Notes under the pieces: generated by a model
What the model was told of the DNA's origin: nothing
Database searches by the model: none
The model's input: only the letters and a program-made list of their open reading frames with translations
Made by a program: the position numbers and the translations under genes
Shown: one piece after another, positions 44,532 to 55,328 of the stretch
Numbering within the stretch: position 1 is the first letter of the stretch
How the letters are laid out: each line of letters begins with the position of its first letter
Assembly (NCBI GenBank): GCA_947259395.1
Contig: CAMYMN010000008.1
Location: 1 to 59,357 of the forward strand
Length of the DNA stretch: 59,357 nucleotides
Direction of reading: 5' to 3'
From: an uncultured Gammaproteobacteria bacterium
GTDB taxonomy: Bacteria > Pseudomonadota > Gammaproteobacteria > Arenicellales > JAANXG01

Positions 44532-44945
44532 ATGATGCTGATCGAATGGAAACCTGAGTTCTCAGTTGGGGAGCCAATGTTAGATGCAGACCACCGCCAT
44601 CTTATCGAGCTCCTGAATCGTTTTTCTGAAGACCTTGGACCGACTCGTCCCAAAGCCACTTTCATCGAGCATCTGGTGCAGTTATACAGCAGTGCCAGCA
44701 AGCACTTCGCGCGCGAGGAGGCGATCATGCAGGCGCATGGTTATAGCAGCGACTATGTGAAACACTACGCCGATCATCAACGACTCCTCAATGAAATCAC
44801 CTTTATGATGTTCGAGCACCAATACGGCTTGCCGAAGGATGAAGGCGCGATCACTGAGTGGATAAAAAACTGGTTTCATAACCACCATGCCACTTATGAC
44901 GCGCGTCTTCACCTGTCGTTTCCGAAAGCAGATTGCGCGTCGTAA
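44532..44945 (+). CDS. Bacteriohemerythrin
   Basis: 137 residues, a single four-helix domain. Iron ligands are recognisable: LDADHRHLIELLNRFS (His), SKHFAREEAIMQAHGY (His and Glu), VKHYADHQRLLNEI (His, His) and WFHNHHATYDARL (His and Asp). It binds O2 at a di-iron centre. No sensor or enzyme domain is attached. It may act as an oxygen store or carrier for nearby redox functions. ATG start; a second ATG follows at once. Confidence 0.93.
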   Translation: MMLIEWKPEFSVGEPMLDADHRHLIELLNRFSEDLGPTRPKATFIEHLVQLYSSASKHFAREEAIMQAHGYSSDYVKHYADHQRLLNEITFMMFEHQYGLPKDEGAITEWIKNWFHNHHATYDARLHLSFPKADCAS

Positions 44946-45141
44946 ATCTGTAAGTCTGGGTAAGTCTGGGGACAGTCTACTGATTTGTGGATAATCCTGG
45001 GGGCAATTTACTGATTTCGGGCACCACAGCGGGGCAGCATGTGCAGTTCAGTAGCATCATGAATATGCGCATACGGCCCCACCCACGACTTGCGAGATCG
45101 GCCACGCGTTGGATTGCAGTACGTCCGTATATCCGGAGTGT

Positions 45142-45477
45142 CTATTCCTGATCGTGTTGTGGCCAGACATCGTTGAAGATCTCCTCGACGATTTGGTCAA
45201 AGTGTTCATCGAGTAGTACCTGTTCGTCACCCAGTTTATCCTCCGCCTTTTGGCGCAGCGCCTGGGCCTTGGTCTCGAGCAGGTGGGATTGCTGCTCTGC
45301 ATAACGTTCCACTGCGCGCTGCGTGCGGGTTTCGTTTCTACGCAAGATCGAAGGGGCTTGCTTCCTTGCCTCGGTGACCGCGGTCTCAGCCTCCTGCCGT
45401 GCGGTCGCGATTTGTGCCTCTGCGGCGCGCTCCGCTTCGAGTACTTGCTGGATCGGGTTTTCTAGTTTTTTCACCAT
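45142..45477 (-). CDS. Coiled-coil protein, probable V/A-ATPase stalk subunit G/H
   Basis: 111 residues, almost wholly Ala/Glu/Gln/Arg-rich helix: LENPIQQVLEAERAAEAQIA, ARQEAETAVTEARKQAPSIL. This is the composition of the peripheral-stalk subunit of archaeal-type ATPases (AhaH/NtpF-like). It lies about 200 bp upstream of the ATPase operon on the opposite strand. All other expected subunits but this one are in the operon, which supports the call. By sequence alone any short coiled coil would look similar. Confidence 0.68.
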   Translation of the reverse strand: MVKKLENPIQQVLEAERAAEAQIATARQEAETAVTEARKQAPSILRRNETRTQRAVERYAEQQSHLLETKAQALRQKAEDKLGDEQVLLDEHFDQIVEEIFNDVWPQHDQE

Positions 45478-45683
45478 CGTGCCTGTGCGGATCTATCCAC
45501 CCACTGTCGTGTCTATGGCCAATGCGCCGGAATCGCGCCTGCGGTTCGCAAAACCAGAGATATTGTAAGACCTTACACGGCATCACTATTTGATCCGGAT
45601 CATAGTTAATGCGGGACGACTCGGGACACAATCAATCATGGATAAGTGTTTGATCAAGCTGAGCTAAACGGCCAGGATCCAAC

Positions 45684-46490
45684 ATGGGGATAGTGCGCAA
45701 TCTCGAATATGCCGTTGCCCAGGCCCGGGTGCGCGCGCGAATCGGGGCAATGCCCAACGCGCCCGCGTGGCGCTATATGGCCGCTGCCACTGACGTGGAT
45801 AATCTCATTGCCAGAATGCGGGCCAGCGGCCTCGGACATTGGGTGCAGACGTTGCCCAGATCCCCGGATACGGCCACCATCGAACACCATCTCGCTGACC
45901 GCTTGCAGGGTTTGATCAGGTTCATGGTGCGACTGTTGCCCAACCGTTGGCGGGGGCTGAAGGGCTGGTTGCGGCAGGGAGGCGAATTGGTCAAAACGCA
46001 GCGAGTGTCGACATATTCGCATCGCGACGCACCCGAAAGCAGCGATCATGAGCGACCCGGTGTGACGCAGTGGCCGGAACGGGGCCCTGTCAACTACCGT
46101 CTAAGCGCCCGGCGCAGGGGTGACGGCGATGGGTCGGCGCTATTCGATATTTGGTTGCGAGACTTCGCGCAACGCTGCCCAAAGATAACCGGCCGCGAGC
46201 GCTACGTAGTGCAGCGTATCTATCGCATCGTCAGTGAGCATCTACAGCAGATCCTCCGGTTACGCGAGCAAGCGGCACAGAGCGCACTGTTCGATAGCAA
46301 TGCGCAATGGCGTTTGCGGCATCAGCTTGCCGGTGACTTGCGCGCACTTTTGGGAGGGGACCCATTTCATGCCGGTGTCATTCTTATCTATGGGTTACTG
46401 GAGCTGCTCCAATATGAACAGTGCCGCGCGCTGTTGATTGCACAGTCCCGTCATTGGCGTGCGGCGGAATTGATGGTGGGTGGCGGGTAG
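45684..46490 (+). CDS. V/A-type ATPase subunit C-like (AC39-related), divergent
   Basis: 268 residues, shorter than typical subunit C (about 330-350). The N-terminus GIVRNLEYAVAQARVRARIG has the helical start of AC39/subunit C; the rest is all-helical (RYVVQRIYRIVSEHLQQILR). It is first in the operon and its stop abuts the subunit I start. Family recognition is weak, but no other gene in the operon could supply subunit C, the adaptor between rotor and membrane ring. Confidence 0.62.
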   Translation: MGIVRNLEYAVAQARVRARIGAMPNAPAWRYMAAATDVDNLIARMRASGLGHWVQTLPRSPDTATIEHHLADRLQGLIRFMVRLLPNRWRGLKGWLRQGGELVKTQRVSTYSHRDAPESSDHERPGVTQWPERGPVNYRLSARRRGDGDGSALFDIWLRDFAQRCPKITGRERYVVQRIYRIVSEHLQQILRLREQAAQSALFDSNAQWRLRHQLAGDLRALLGGDPFHAGVILIYGLLELLQYEQCRALLIAQSRHWRAAELMVGGG

Positions 46491-48398
46491 ATGTTCCGGC
46501 CGGTCGAAATGATCTGGATCGATATCCTCGTGGACCGGGAAGCGGTGTCCACCGCATTAGATGTGCTGGGTGGAATGGGGGTGATCGAGCTTCAGCAGTA
46601 CGACCGCATGCAACCGCCGTTCGAGGTCGAACAAGACGGCCGCATCATGGAACGATTGCTCGTCTTGGAACGCCAAATGGACGACTACGACACGTACCTG
46701 CCAGAACCTGATTTCGAAGCAGTTAAGCCCCGATTTCGCAGTCTGCCAACCCCGGTGTTGCTACCCGATTTGGAACAAAGACTTAACTTATGGTTGCGCG
46801 AGGTGAAGCCGATTACTGAGCAACTGCGTAAAACTGAATCCCGTCTCGAAGAACTCGAGCTGCTGTCTACCTGTCTGCGAGCCCTTCCCGACGATGAGCT
46901 CGATATGGAATTAGCGTCGGGCAAGTGGTCACGTAAATTCCCGCCGTTTCTGGCAATGGGACGCGCAAGCGACGTCGATGTCCTCGATGCGGCGTATGGC
47001 CATATCATTGGACGCGCTTACCCAATCAAGACCTCCGGTCCAGATGAAGAGGTCACGGATCAACGTGTGCTGGTCGTCGGGGTCACCGATGGTGACGTGC
47101 TGGGTGAGCTCGAGCGGCGCTTTCACAGCCGCGGAATGCGCTTTGTGCGCGTGCCTGCCACCATCCACGGGTCCAACAGCGCCGCGTTGCGGCAGGTCGA
47201 TGACATGATCGAGGCAAAGAAGCGCACTCGTGACCGACTGCTGTCCGAGCTCAATGAACTGAATCAGCGCACGCGCGTTGCAGGTGATGTCTGGTTGTTG
47301 CGGCGCCACCGCTGGGTCAACGAGGTGTTGGCCGATTCGTTGACCGGACGGCGCTTTGTGTGGCTCGGGGGCTGGGCCCCCGCGGCACGTTACGGCGAAC
47401 TAATCGAGAACCTGCAACGCAAGGATGTGCCTTTTCTTATCAGCAGAGAAGCCGCCGGCGAGCATGGTGTACCGCCGGTGCAACTCGACAATCCGCGCTG
47501 GATCAAGCGGTTCGAGGCGTTTGTGAAAGGTTTTGGCGTCCCCGCGGCCAATGAGGTGGATCCCAGTCCGGTGCTGGCGGTGATGACGCCGCTGATGTTC
47601 GGATACATGTTTGGTGACGTCGGGCATGGGGTAGTTTTGATGCTCATCGGCTGGCTGGCTAGAAAGCGACTGCCGGTGTTGGAATTGCTCATCGTGGGCG
47701 GCTTCAGTTCCATTATTTTCGGATTTTTGTTCGGGTCGATTTTCTGTGATGAATCGCTACTCACAGCGATCTGGATCAGGCCCATGGATGACCCCATGTT
47801 GATGCTGTTGTTGCCGATCGGTTTTGGATGGGCAGTCATTATGTCGAGCATGCTGCTTGCTGGAGTACAGGCGCATTGGCAACGCAACGCCGGTCGGTGG
47901 TGGGCATTCGGCGCACCCATTATTGTCTTGTACTGCGCCGCCGCCGCGATCATATTGTCCGCGCAGTTCGCGTTGGTGCTGATGGGGATCTCATTGCTAT
48001 GGTTTTTCTTGGCGGCAGGGATCATGGGATATCTTGCTGACGGACTGGTCGGTATCGTACGGAAGAGCATGAGCCGATCGTTAGAATTCATCGAGATTGT
48101 TTTTCAACTCGCAATCAATACGCTCTCATTCGCACGATTGGGTGCGTTTGCCCTGGCCCACTCTGGGCTGAGCGCCGCGGTGATTACGCTCAGCGCCATG
48201 CCGGACAACGTGATCGTCACCAGCGTGATCTTCGTTGTCGGCAACGTAATTGTCATCGCCCTAGAAGGACTGGTGGTTTCAATTCAAACGACTCGTCTTG
48301 TGATGTTCGAGTTCTTCAGGCGGTTCTTTGCCGGCGGCGGCAGACCTTTTCAACCTTTGCGACTGCCGAATCATGCCCGATCCGTGAACGAAGCCTAG
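46491..48398 (+). CDS. ntpI: V/A-type ATPase subunit I (a subunit)
   Basis: 635 residues. The N-terminal cytoplasmic half (about 1-340) has coiled coils (LRKTESRLEELELLSTCLRA). The C-terminal half has about eight membrane helices, starting at TPLMFGYMFGDVGHGVVLML, which holds the signature of the a/I subunit. LEFIEIVFQLAINTLSFARL follows, including the essential Arg of the ion path in SFARLGAFALAHS. It forms the stator half-channels. Starts directly after the C-like gene. Confidence 0.93.
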   Translation: MFRPVEMIWIDILVDREAVSTALDVLGGMGVIELQQYDRMQPPFEVEQDGRIMERLLVLERQMDDYDTYLPEPDFEAVKPRFRSLPTPVLLPDLEQRLNLWLREVKPITEQLRKTESRLEELELLSTCLRALPDDELDMELASGKWSRKFPPFLAMGRASDVDVLDAAYGHIIGRAYPIKTSGPDEEVTDQRVLVVGVTDGDVLGELERRFHSRGMRFVRVPATIHGSNSAALRQVDDMIEAKKRTRDRLLSELNELNQRTRVAGDVWLLRRHRWVNEVLADSLTGRRFVWLGGWAPAARYGELIENLQRKDVPFLISREAAGEHGVPPVQLDNPRWIKRFEAFVKGFGVPAANEVDPSPVLAVMTPLMFGYMFGDVGHGVVLMLIGWLARKRLPVLELLIVGGFSSIIFGFLFGSIFCDESLLTAIWIRPMDDPMLMLLLPIGFGWAVIMSSMLLAGVQAHWQRNAGRWWAFGAPIIVLYCAAAAIILSAQFALVLMGISLLWFFLAAGIMGYLADGLVGIVRKSMSRSLEFIEIVFQLAINTLSFARLGAFALAHSGLSAAVITLSAMPDNVIVTSVIFVVGNVIVIALEGLVVSIQTTRLVMFEFFRRFFAGGGRPFQPLRLPNHARSVNEA

Positions 48399-48428
48399 TG
48401 ACAGAGCCCAACCTATTGGAGTAATTCG

Positions 48429-48782
48429 ATGCTGCAGACAAGAGCCAAGTTTCTACTCAGTGCCACGGCGCTACTAGCGGGTATGGCGACGCTGATATAT
48501 GTGACTGTGGTATTTTTTCCACCGGCAGCGATTGCGGCACAGTCCACCGCGATGGCCGATGTGTCCGTCGTCAGATGGGGCTTTATTGCCGCGGCGTTAG
48601 CGACTGGTTTGTCGGCCGTTGCCGCTGGTATCGCGGTAGCGGCAGTGGGCGCGGCGGCGGTGGGGGCGATCGCCGAAAAACCCGAGTTGTTCGGCCGCAC
48701 ATTAGTGTTAGTCGGTTTGGCCGAAGGAATCGCCATCTATGGATTGATCATTGCAATCATGATCCTAAATCGGTTGGGTTGA
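48429..48782 (+). CDS. ntpK: V/A-type ATPase subunit K (c-ring)
   Basis: 117 residues. An N-terminal hydrophobic segment ending in PPAAIAAQST looks like a cleavable signal or extra helix. Then comes one helical hairpin: GFIAAALATGLSAVAAGIAV and GRTLVLVGLAEGIAIYGLII. The carboxylate is the Glu in GLAEGIAIYG. There is no Gln/Ser/Thr sodium-ligand pattern around it, so proton coupling is more likely than Na+ (inference). Confidence 0.9.
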   Translation: MLQTRAKFLLSATALLAGMATLIYVTVVFFPPAAIAAQSTAMADVSVVRWGFIAAALATGLSAVAAGIAVAAVGAAAVGAIAEKPELFGRTLVLVGLAEGIAIYGLIIAIMILNRLG

Positions 48783-48785
48783 TCC

Positions 48786-49091
48786 ATGTCGTTGCGGGTT
48801 AGTTACATTGGAGATCCACTGACATCGACGGGCTTTGCTTTGGTCGGTGTTACGTCTTACTCGTCGTCTACCGAGTCCGCCGCGGTGTGGGATGCAGTGT
48901 TGCAGGCCCGTCAGCAATCCGATCTGGTGATCCTCAATCAGGACCACGCACATAGTGTCAAAAGTCGACTGGAGGCATTGATTCGTCAATGGCCGGTACC
49001 ACCAGTGGTGATTGTCCCCAGTATCGATACCGAACATGCATTGCAAGATAGCGTGGTCGATATAGCACGGCGGCTGTTGGGAATTAGCTGA
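48786..49091 (+). CDS. V/A-type ATPase subunit F
   Basis: 101 residues: VSYIGDPLTSTGFALVGVTS, SDLVILNQDHAHSVKSRLEA, and PPVVIVPSIDTEHALQDSVV. This is the compact alpha/beta fold of subunit F of the central shaft. 3 bp after subunit K. Confidence 0.87.
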   Translation: MSLRVSYIGDPLTSTGFALVGVTSYSSSTESAAVWDAVLQARQQSDLVILNQDHAHSVKSRLEALIRQWPVPPVVIVPSIDTEHALQDSVVDIARRLLGIS

Positions 49092-49111
49092 GCCGAGGGC
49101 GGTTAAAAATC

Positions 49112-49750
49112 ATGATTCATCGCCAGCAAGTGGACGTCGAACCGCAGCAAGTGGCGATTTTCTTGGACAAGATCGCGCGTGACCGTGACCGCGAATTACA
49201 AAATATTGACACTCAGAAACACAACAAGATCGCACAGCTGCGTGGTGAGGCAATTGCACAATCGCGACGCATTCATCATCAGGCAGCCAAGCTGGCCCGC
49301 GCCCGGCAATCTCAGAAGCACGATCGCTACCTGGCGACCATCAACGCCGAGCTGCGGCGCCGGCACTGGCGGTTGTTGACCGATTTGCAGCGGCGCGTGG
49401 CGGATGCGGTTTGGGCACGCATGATGCAGTCCTGGAACAATCCGCAACATCAATGGAGGTGGTGTCGACAGTGGTTGGACGCGGCACGTAGCCGTTGCGC
49501 ATCTTTGCCGTTGCAGATCGACCTCGGGAGGGGCGCGCGCTCTGATGTGTGCGAGAAAATTAACGCGACGATGACGGATTATCCCGGGCAATTCGAGTTA
49601 CAGACCGACGAGTCTGCGCCGGAGGGGATCATCATCCGTTGGGCTGATCATATGCTCGACGGTACCCTGCGCATGCAACATCCACAGCTCTTAGAGAATG
49701 CGTTGCGCCGGATTACCGATATCATCTATCCGGGCCCCGAGGCACGATGA
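49112..49750 (+). CDS. V/A-type ATPase subunit E (peripheral stalk)
   Basis: 212 residues. Long N-terminal helix (IARDRDRELQNIDTQKHNKI and on), then a small C-terminal domain (ESAPEGIIIRWADHMLDGTL, LLENALRRITDIIYPG). The C-terminal pattern GGxxI-like followed by D-TL matches subunit E. Sequence is more diverged than that of A or B. Its stop overlaps the subunit A start by 4 nt. Confidence 0.82.
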   Translation: MIHRQQVDVEPQQVAIFLDKIARDRDRELQNIDTQKHNKIAQLRGEAIAQSRRIHHQAAKLARARQSQKHDRYLATINAELRRRHWRLLTDLQRRVADAVWARMMQSWNNPQHQWRWCRQWLDAARSRCASLPLQIDLGRGARSDVCEKINATMTDYPGQFELQTDESAPEGIIIRWADHMLDGTLRMQHPQLLENALRRITDIIYPGPEAR

Positions 49751-51536
49751 GCCGCGCAACAATATTCTGGATCAATGGTCCGGTGCTCAAGGCCCATCCG
49801 GAAGGCAATTTCCAGATGAAAGAAGCGGTGTTTATCGGCGAAGATCGCCTTGTCGCCGAGGTAATCCGCCTCGACGTCGATGCCATCACCGTGCAGGTGT
49901 TCGAGGACACCACCGGCCTGACGCCAGGCATGGTGATCGAGGGCAGCGGCCTGCCGCTCGCGGTCGAGCTTGGACCCGGCATGCTGGGGGCAATGTTTGA
50001 CGGCATTCAAAGACCGCTGCGCGCGGTGGCCAGCGCCTATGGCGATTTCATCGGTACCGCCGTGGATGTGCCGAGTCTGGACCGCGAGCGGCAGTGGCGC
50101 TATCAGCCAATTGTCGAAGAAGGCGTGGAGGTGAGCGGTGGGTACTGTATTGGGGAGATCGAAGAAACGCCGGACCTGATGCATCGGGTACTGGTGCCCC
50201 CGGACGTCGTCGGCACCGTCGAGTGGCGGGCGCCTGAGGGATCGTATCGCATTGACGCACCACTGGTGAGAGTTCGCTCGCCTCAAGGAGTAGTCGAAGT
50301 CGCGATGCTCAACCGGTGGCCGATTCGCGTGCCACGGCCGTTTCGTCAGCGATTGGCCTTGGAGAGACCGCTATTGACCGGTCAGCGAATCATCGACACC
50401 TTGTATCCGATCGCTAAGGGTGGTGCGAGCGCCATGCCAGGGGGCTTCGGCACTGGAAAAACCGTGTTGCAGCAGACGCTGGCTAAATGGTGCGACGCCG
50501 ATGTGATCATCTACATCGGCTGCGGGGAGCGCGGTAACGAAATGGCGGGCGTGCTGGAGGAGTTCCCCGGACTCGAAGATCCGCGCACCGGTCGCATGTT
50601 GATGGAAAGGACGGTGTTGATTGCCAATACTTCCAATATGCCGGTGGCGGCACGGGAGGCATGTATCTACACCGGTATCACCATGGGCGAATATTTTCGC
50701 GACCAGGGTTATAACGTGGCGCTGTTCGCCGATTCGATATCGCGCTGGGCCGAGGCGTTGCGGGAGATATCCGGCCGTCTCGAGGAGCTGCCCGCTGAAG
50801 AGGGGTATCCAGCCTACCTGCCCAGCCGGTTGGCCGAGTTTTTCGAACGCGCCGGGCGCACCCAGGGCCTGGCAGGCGAAGAGGCCTCGCTGACGGTGGT
50901 CGGCACGGTGTCGCCACCAGGTGGAGACTTTTCGGAGCCGGTCACCGCCCACTCGCGCCGTTATGTCAAGAGCTTCTTGGCATTGGACCGTGAACGCGCC
51001 CAGGCTCGATTTTATCCCGCCATCCATCCGCTGCAGAGTTACTCGGAATATGTTTCGAGTACCGCCCAGTGGTGGCAACATCATGGTGGCGTACGTTGGG
51101 CCGAGCGCCGTGAACGTACGCTTGAGTTGCTACAGGAGCAGGCGCGGCTCGAAAAGATGGTGAAGATTGTGGGCCGCGACGCGCTGCCGCCGTCGCAGCG
51201 TTTGGTGTTGGTCTGTGCCGAGGTCACGGTTGAGGGCCTACTACGCCAATCGGCGTTTTCCGAAACCGATCGTTATTGCTCGCCCGAGAAACAGGCCGCC
51301 ATGTTGGAGTTAATCGACTACTTCATACAGCGTGCACATGCACTCGTGGAGGCTGGTGTTGACCCGGATACGCTGCTTACATTGCCGGTGGTGCGCAAAC
51401 TGCAAAGGATGGGCGAGGACATCGGCAACGACTCACTGGAGGATTTTGACAGCCTGACTCGTGCGTTGGATGACGCGTTAGATGCGTTGGCGCCGAGCAT
51501 GAAGGGCCAATTGGGCGCGGCCAAGGCGGTGGGCGG

Positions 51537-51540
<4 letters not shown>
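49747..51540 (+). CDS. ntpA: V/A-type ATPase catalytic subunit A
   Basis: 597 residues. Catalytic P-loop at about 230-240 is [17 protein letters not shown] (usual form GPFGAGKT). Other motifs: [60 protein letters not shown] and [20 protein letters not shown]. The non-homologous insert typical of A subunits is present at about 120-190. ATP hydrolysis or synthesis site. Overlaps B downstream. Confidence 0.96.
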
Positions 51541-52926
<1,386 letters not shown>

Positions 52927-52937
<11 letters not shown>

Positions 52938-53547
52938 CACTGCTTCCAAAACCGAATTACTCGAACAGCGCGTCGAGCGGGCACTCATGCGCGAAGGAAA
53001 GTCGGTGCTCGAGGAGCGCCGTGATCTGCTTGCGCACATGATGCTCGATCAGATTCGCATTACCGAGGAACTGGTCACACAGGGTAGCGTGCTGTTTGCG
53101 CGGGTCCGTGAACAGGTGCGACGGGCGATGCTGCGTCACGGGACTGGCGGAATAGCGAAGTTCGCAAAACCCGATACCGGCATACCCGACCCCAAGTGGT
53201 CCATCGCGAATCGTTTGGGCACACCGTGGCTTGAGCGTTCGGCTGCCAAGGGGTCGTCGGTTCCGGTTCGTCCCACTGGGGGTTGGGAGATCTCTGTAGA
53301 GCTCGAGTTGGCGGTGGTGGCAATTGGCGCTTTGTTGCGACACCTGGCCGATCTTGCGGTCGCGCAAAACAACTTGCTGCGGCTGGTTGATGTGTTTCGC
53401 CGCACGCAACGCCGTGTTAACGCATTGGACTATATCCTGTTACCGGAGATCAATGACCGGATTCACAGCATGGAAGAGGCGATGGACGAAATGGACCGCG
53501 ATGATCTGGTGAGGACTTTGTTGATCAAAAGGCAACAAGCACAGTGA
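52927..53547 (+). CDS. ntpD: V/A-type ATPase subunit D (central shaft)
   Basis: 206 residues. The start is the ATG within the last codons of B, giving MAHDTASKTELLEQRVERAL. Two long helices (LEERRDLLAHMMLDQIRITE; LRLVDVFRRTQRRVNALDYI and LLPEINDRIHSMEEAMDEMD) match the coiled-coil shaft of subunit D. Last gene of the operon; it converges with nqrM, whose end overlaps it. Confidence 0.92.
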
Positions 53548-53750
53548 GCAAGGGCGTCAATGCAGCTGACGCTGGAATTATCGCAGCACCGCGAGCGCCC
53601 GCAACCCACCGGGCAATTCAACTTCGGATTCTCGTTATTGTTCAATCCGCCACAGTTGCCGCGGATAGGCGCCCGTCCACACAGCACTCCGACGGCCATA
53701 CCCAGCATGGCCGGTACAAGGATCACGAAGCTAATTGCGAATTTCGCCAT
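53463..53750 (-). CDS. nqrM: Na+-NQR maturation factor NqrM
   Basis: 95 residues as read. The N-terminus has a membrane helix (FAISFVILVPAMLGMAVGVL) followed by CGRAPIRGNCGGLN, the hallmark of NqrM (DUF539), and NCPVGC-type cysteines that help place the Fe site in NqrD/E. The normal protein is about 70 residues; here an extra Cys-rich tail runs antisense into the subunit D gene, perhaps after a shift. The NQR complex genes themselves are missing here apart from the end of nqrF. Confidence 0.8.
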   Translation of the reverse strand: MAKFAISFVILVPAMLGMAVGVLCGRAPIRGNCGGLNNNENPKLNCPVGCGRSRCCDNSSVSCIDALAHCACCLLINKVLTRSSRSISSIASSML

Positions 53751-53770
53751 CGCCGATGAGCCTTCAATGG

Positions 53771-54790
53771 TTAGCGGTGTCCAAGATCCAGCGTGCTCTT
53801 TTCCGCAAAACCGTTCTTGGTTCTCACTATGAAGTACGCACCAAGCTTTCGCCGGTGGGCCAATTCATATCCGGCTTCGGGCCCTAGCACCATTAATGCA
53901 GTGGCCATTGCGTCGGCATCCATCGCCGTAGCGCTCCATACCGTCACCGATGCCAGACTGTGGGACACGGGCAACCCAGTTCGCGGGTCGATGGTGTGGG
54001 AAAAGCGCTGTCCATTGTGCTCGTAATAGTTCCGGTAATCACCCGACGTCGCCATTGCCTGACCGGTGATATGCACGACTTGTTGCACCATGCGGCCTTC
54101 GGGCGCGGGTTTCTCAATGGCGATGGCCCACGGCATGCCGTCGGCGTTGTGACCGTTTGCCTTGAGGTCGCCCCCAATCTCAACTAGATAGTTGGCGAGC
54201 CCCAGGGACCCGAGATAGCCCGCGACCCGGTCGACGGCATATCCCTTGGCGATGGCGGACAGGTCGATATACATGCCCTTTGCCTTTCTGATTCCCGGTG
54301 GTGATCGCCTGACTGACAGCTTCTCGTAGCCTGTACGGGTGAGCACTTCGTGGATGTCGCGGGCAGCAGGCGGGTCATCTGCTCTTCCATCCGCTCCGAA
54401 GCCCCATAGGTTCACTAGCGGACCCACGGTGACGTCAAATGCCCCCTGTGTCAGCCGGCTGACACGGATAGCGGCCTCTATTAGGTAGAGCAGATCGCTC
54501 GAGGTGTCGATCCAATCGGTGGTCGGGTTATGGTTCAATCGGGTGAGCTCCGAATCGGCGCGATAGGTCGACATCTGCCGGTTGATTTGATTCAGTATGG
54601 ATTCGATCCCGGTTTTTATGAGCGCGGCGTTCAAGTCCACCGGCGCATCCACGATTTTCACGTTGTACCGGGTGCCCATGGTGGGCCCGGCGACATGCAG
54701 TAGCGGGTCTCGCTCACCGTCGCCGCACGCCGTCAGTGCAGCGATCATCAACGCCGCACAAAAATTGCGGACCAGCCGCTGGATCTTCAT
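53771..54790 (-). CDS. apbE: FAD:protein FMN transferase ApbE
   Basis: About 339 residues. The start is the ATG just after the nqrF stop. Lipoprotein signal with Cys22 (IAALTAC). Motifs: GPTMGTRYNVKIVD, YRADSELTRLNHN, DLSAIAKGYAVDRVAGYLGS, YLVEIGGDLKANGHN, and FSHTIDPRTGLPVSHSLASV, DADAMATALMVLG. It flavinylates NqrB and NqrC by Thr-linked FMN. With the nqr genes missing here it may serve another complex such as Rnf or NosR. Confidence 0.95.
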   Translation of the reverse strand: MKIQRLVRNFCAALMIAALTACGDGERDPLLHVAGPTMGTRYNVKIVDAPVDLNAALIKTGIESILNQINRQMSTYRADSELTRLNHNPTTDWIDTSSDLLYLIEAAIRVSRLTQGAFDVTVGPLVNLWGFGADGRADDPPAARDIHEVLTRTGYEKLSVRRSPPGIRKAKGMYIDLSAIAKGYAVDRVAGYLGSLGLANYLVEIGGDLKANGHNADGMPWAIAIEKPAPEGRMVQQVVHITGQAMATSGDYRNYYEHNGQRFSHTIDPRTGLPVSHSLASVTVWSATAMDADAMATALMVLGPEAGYELAHRRKLGAYFIVRTKNGFAEKSTLDLGHR

Positions 54791-54791
54791 T

Positions 54792-55031
54792 CTAACCGCC
54801 AAAATCGTCCAGCAGGATGTTGTCTCTTTCTACACCCAGGTCTTCTAACACTTTGATTACCGAAACATTCATCATCGGTGGAGCGCACAAGTAGTATTCG
54901 CAGTCTTCCGGCGCCGGGTGATCCATCAGATAATTATCCAGCAATACTTGGTGGATAAAGCCCCCGTATCCGCTCCAGTCGTCCTCAGGTTTGGGATCGG
55001 ATCGCGCCAAGAACCAATGTGGGGCATCCGG
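54792..55031 (-). pseudogene. nqrF: 3' fragment of nqrF
   Basis: About 79 codons that match the end of Nqr[61 protein letters not shown] and a terminal DDFGG. Reading upstream, homology stops at about PHW and a stop codon (TAA at 55032-55034) follows within six codons. The ferredoxin, FAD and most of the NADH domains (over 300 residues) are absent. It is a remnant left by a deletion, or the edge of an assembly or rearrangement join. Confidence 0.88.
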
Positions 55032-55328
55032 TTATCCTGAGTAGAGACCGGCTGCACGCGATCATTGGACAGGTCTGTCCCGGATTACTTCGAAGCAACG
55101 AGGTTAGCGACTAACCGGACGCGGCACAGCGATAACATCACCGATGAGATCCTTAGTGACTCAAGGAGTGAGGCGGGTTCGTTCTTGCTGAGGATCTACT
55201 GTGCCTGCGCAACGGAAGTCGATATTTTCCTAATTCAAGGATAATCCTTCAACTATTAAAAGAAAGCCTGCGCGCGGGGACGGTAAATAGGGTGATATCG
55301 TAGCGGTAAGCACCGCATCCCGTCAGTG
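55032..55328. other. Region upstream of the nqrF fragment
   Basis: About 300 bp. No gene, RNA or repeat is clear. It is where the rest of nqrF and the nqr genes would be expected. GGTTAGCGACTAACC near 55104-55118 is a short palindrome. I see nothing resembling nqrE or the rest of nqrF. Confidence 0.4.

Noticed and set aside
53544..53759. Short plus-strand frame overlapping the subunit D stop
   Set aside because: No ribosome site or motif; it is antisense to nqrM, whose N-terminal motifs are clear.
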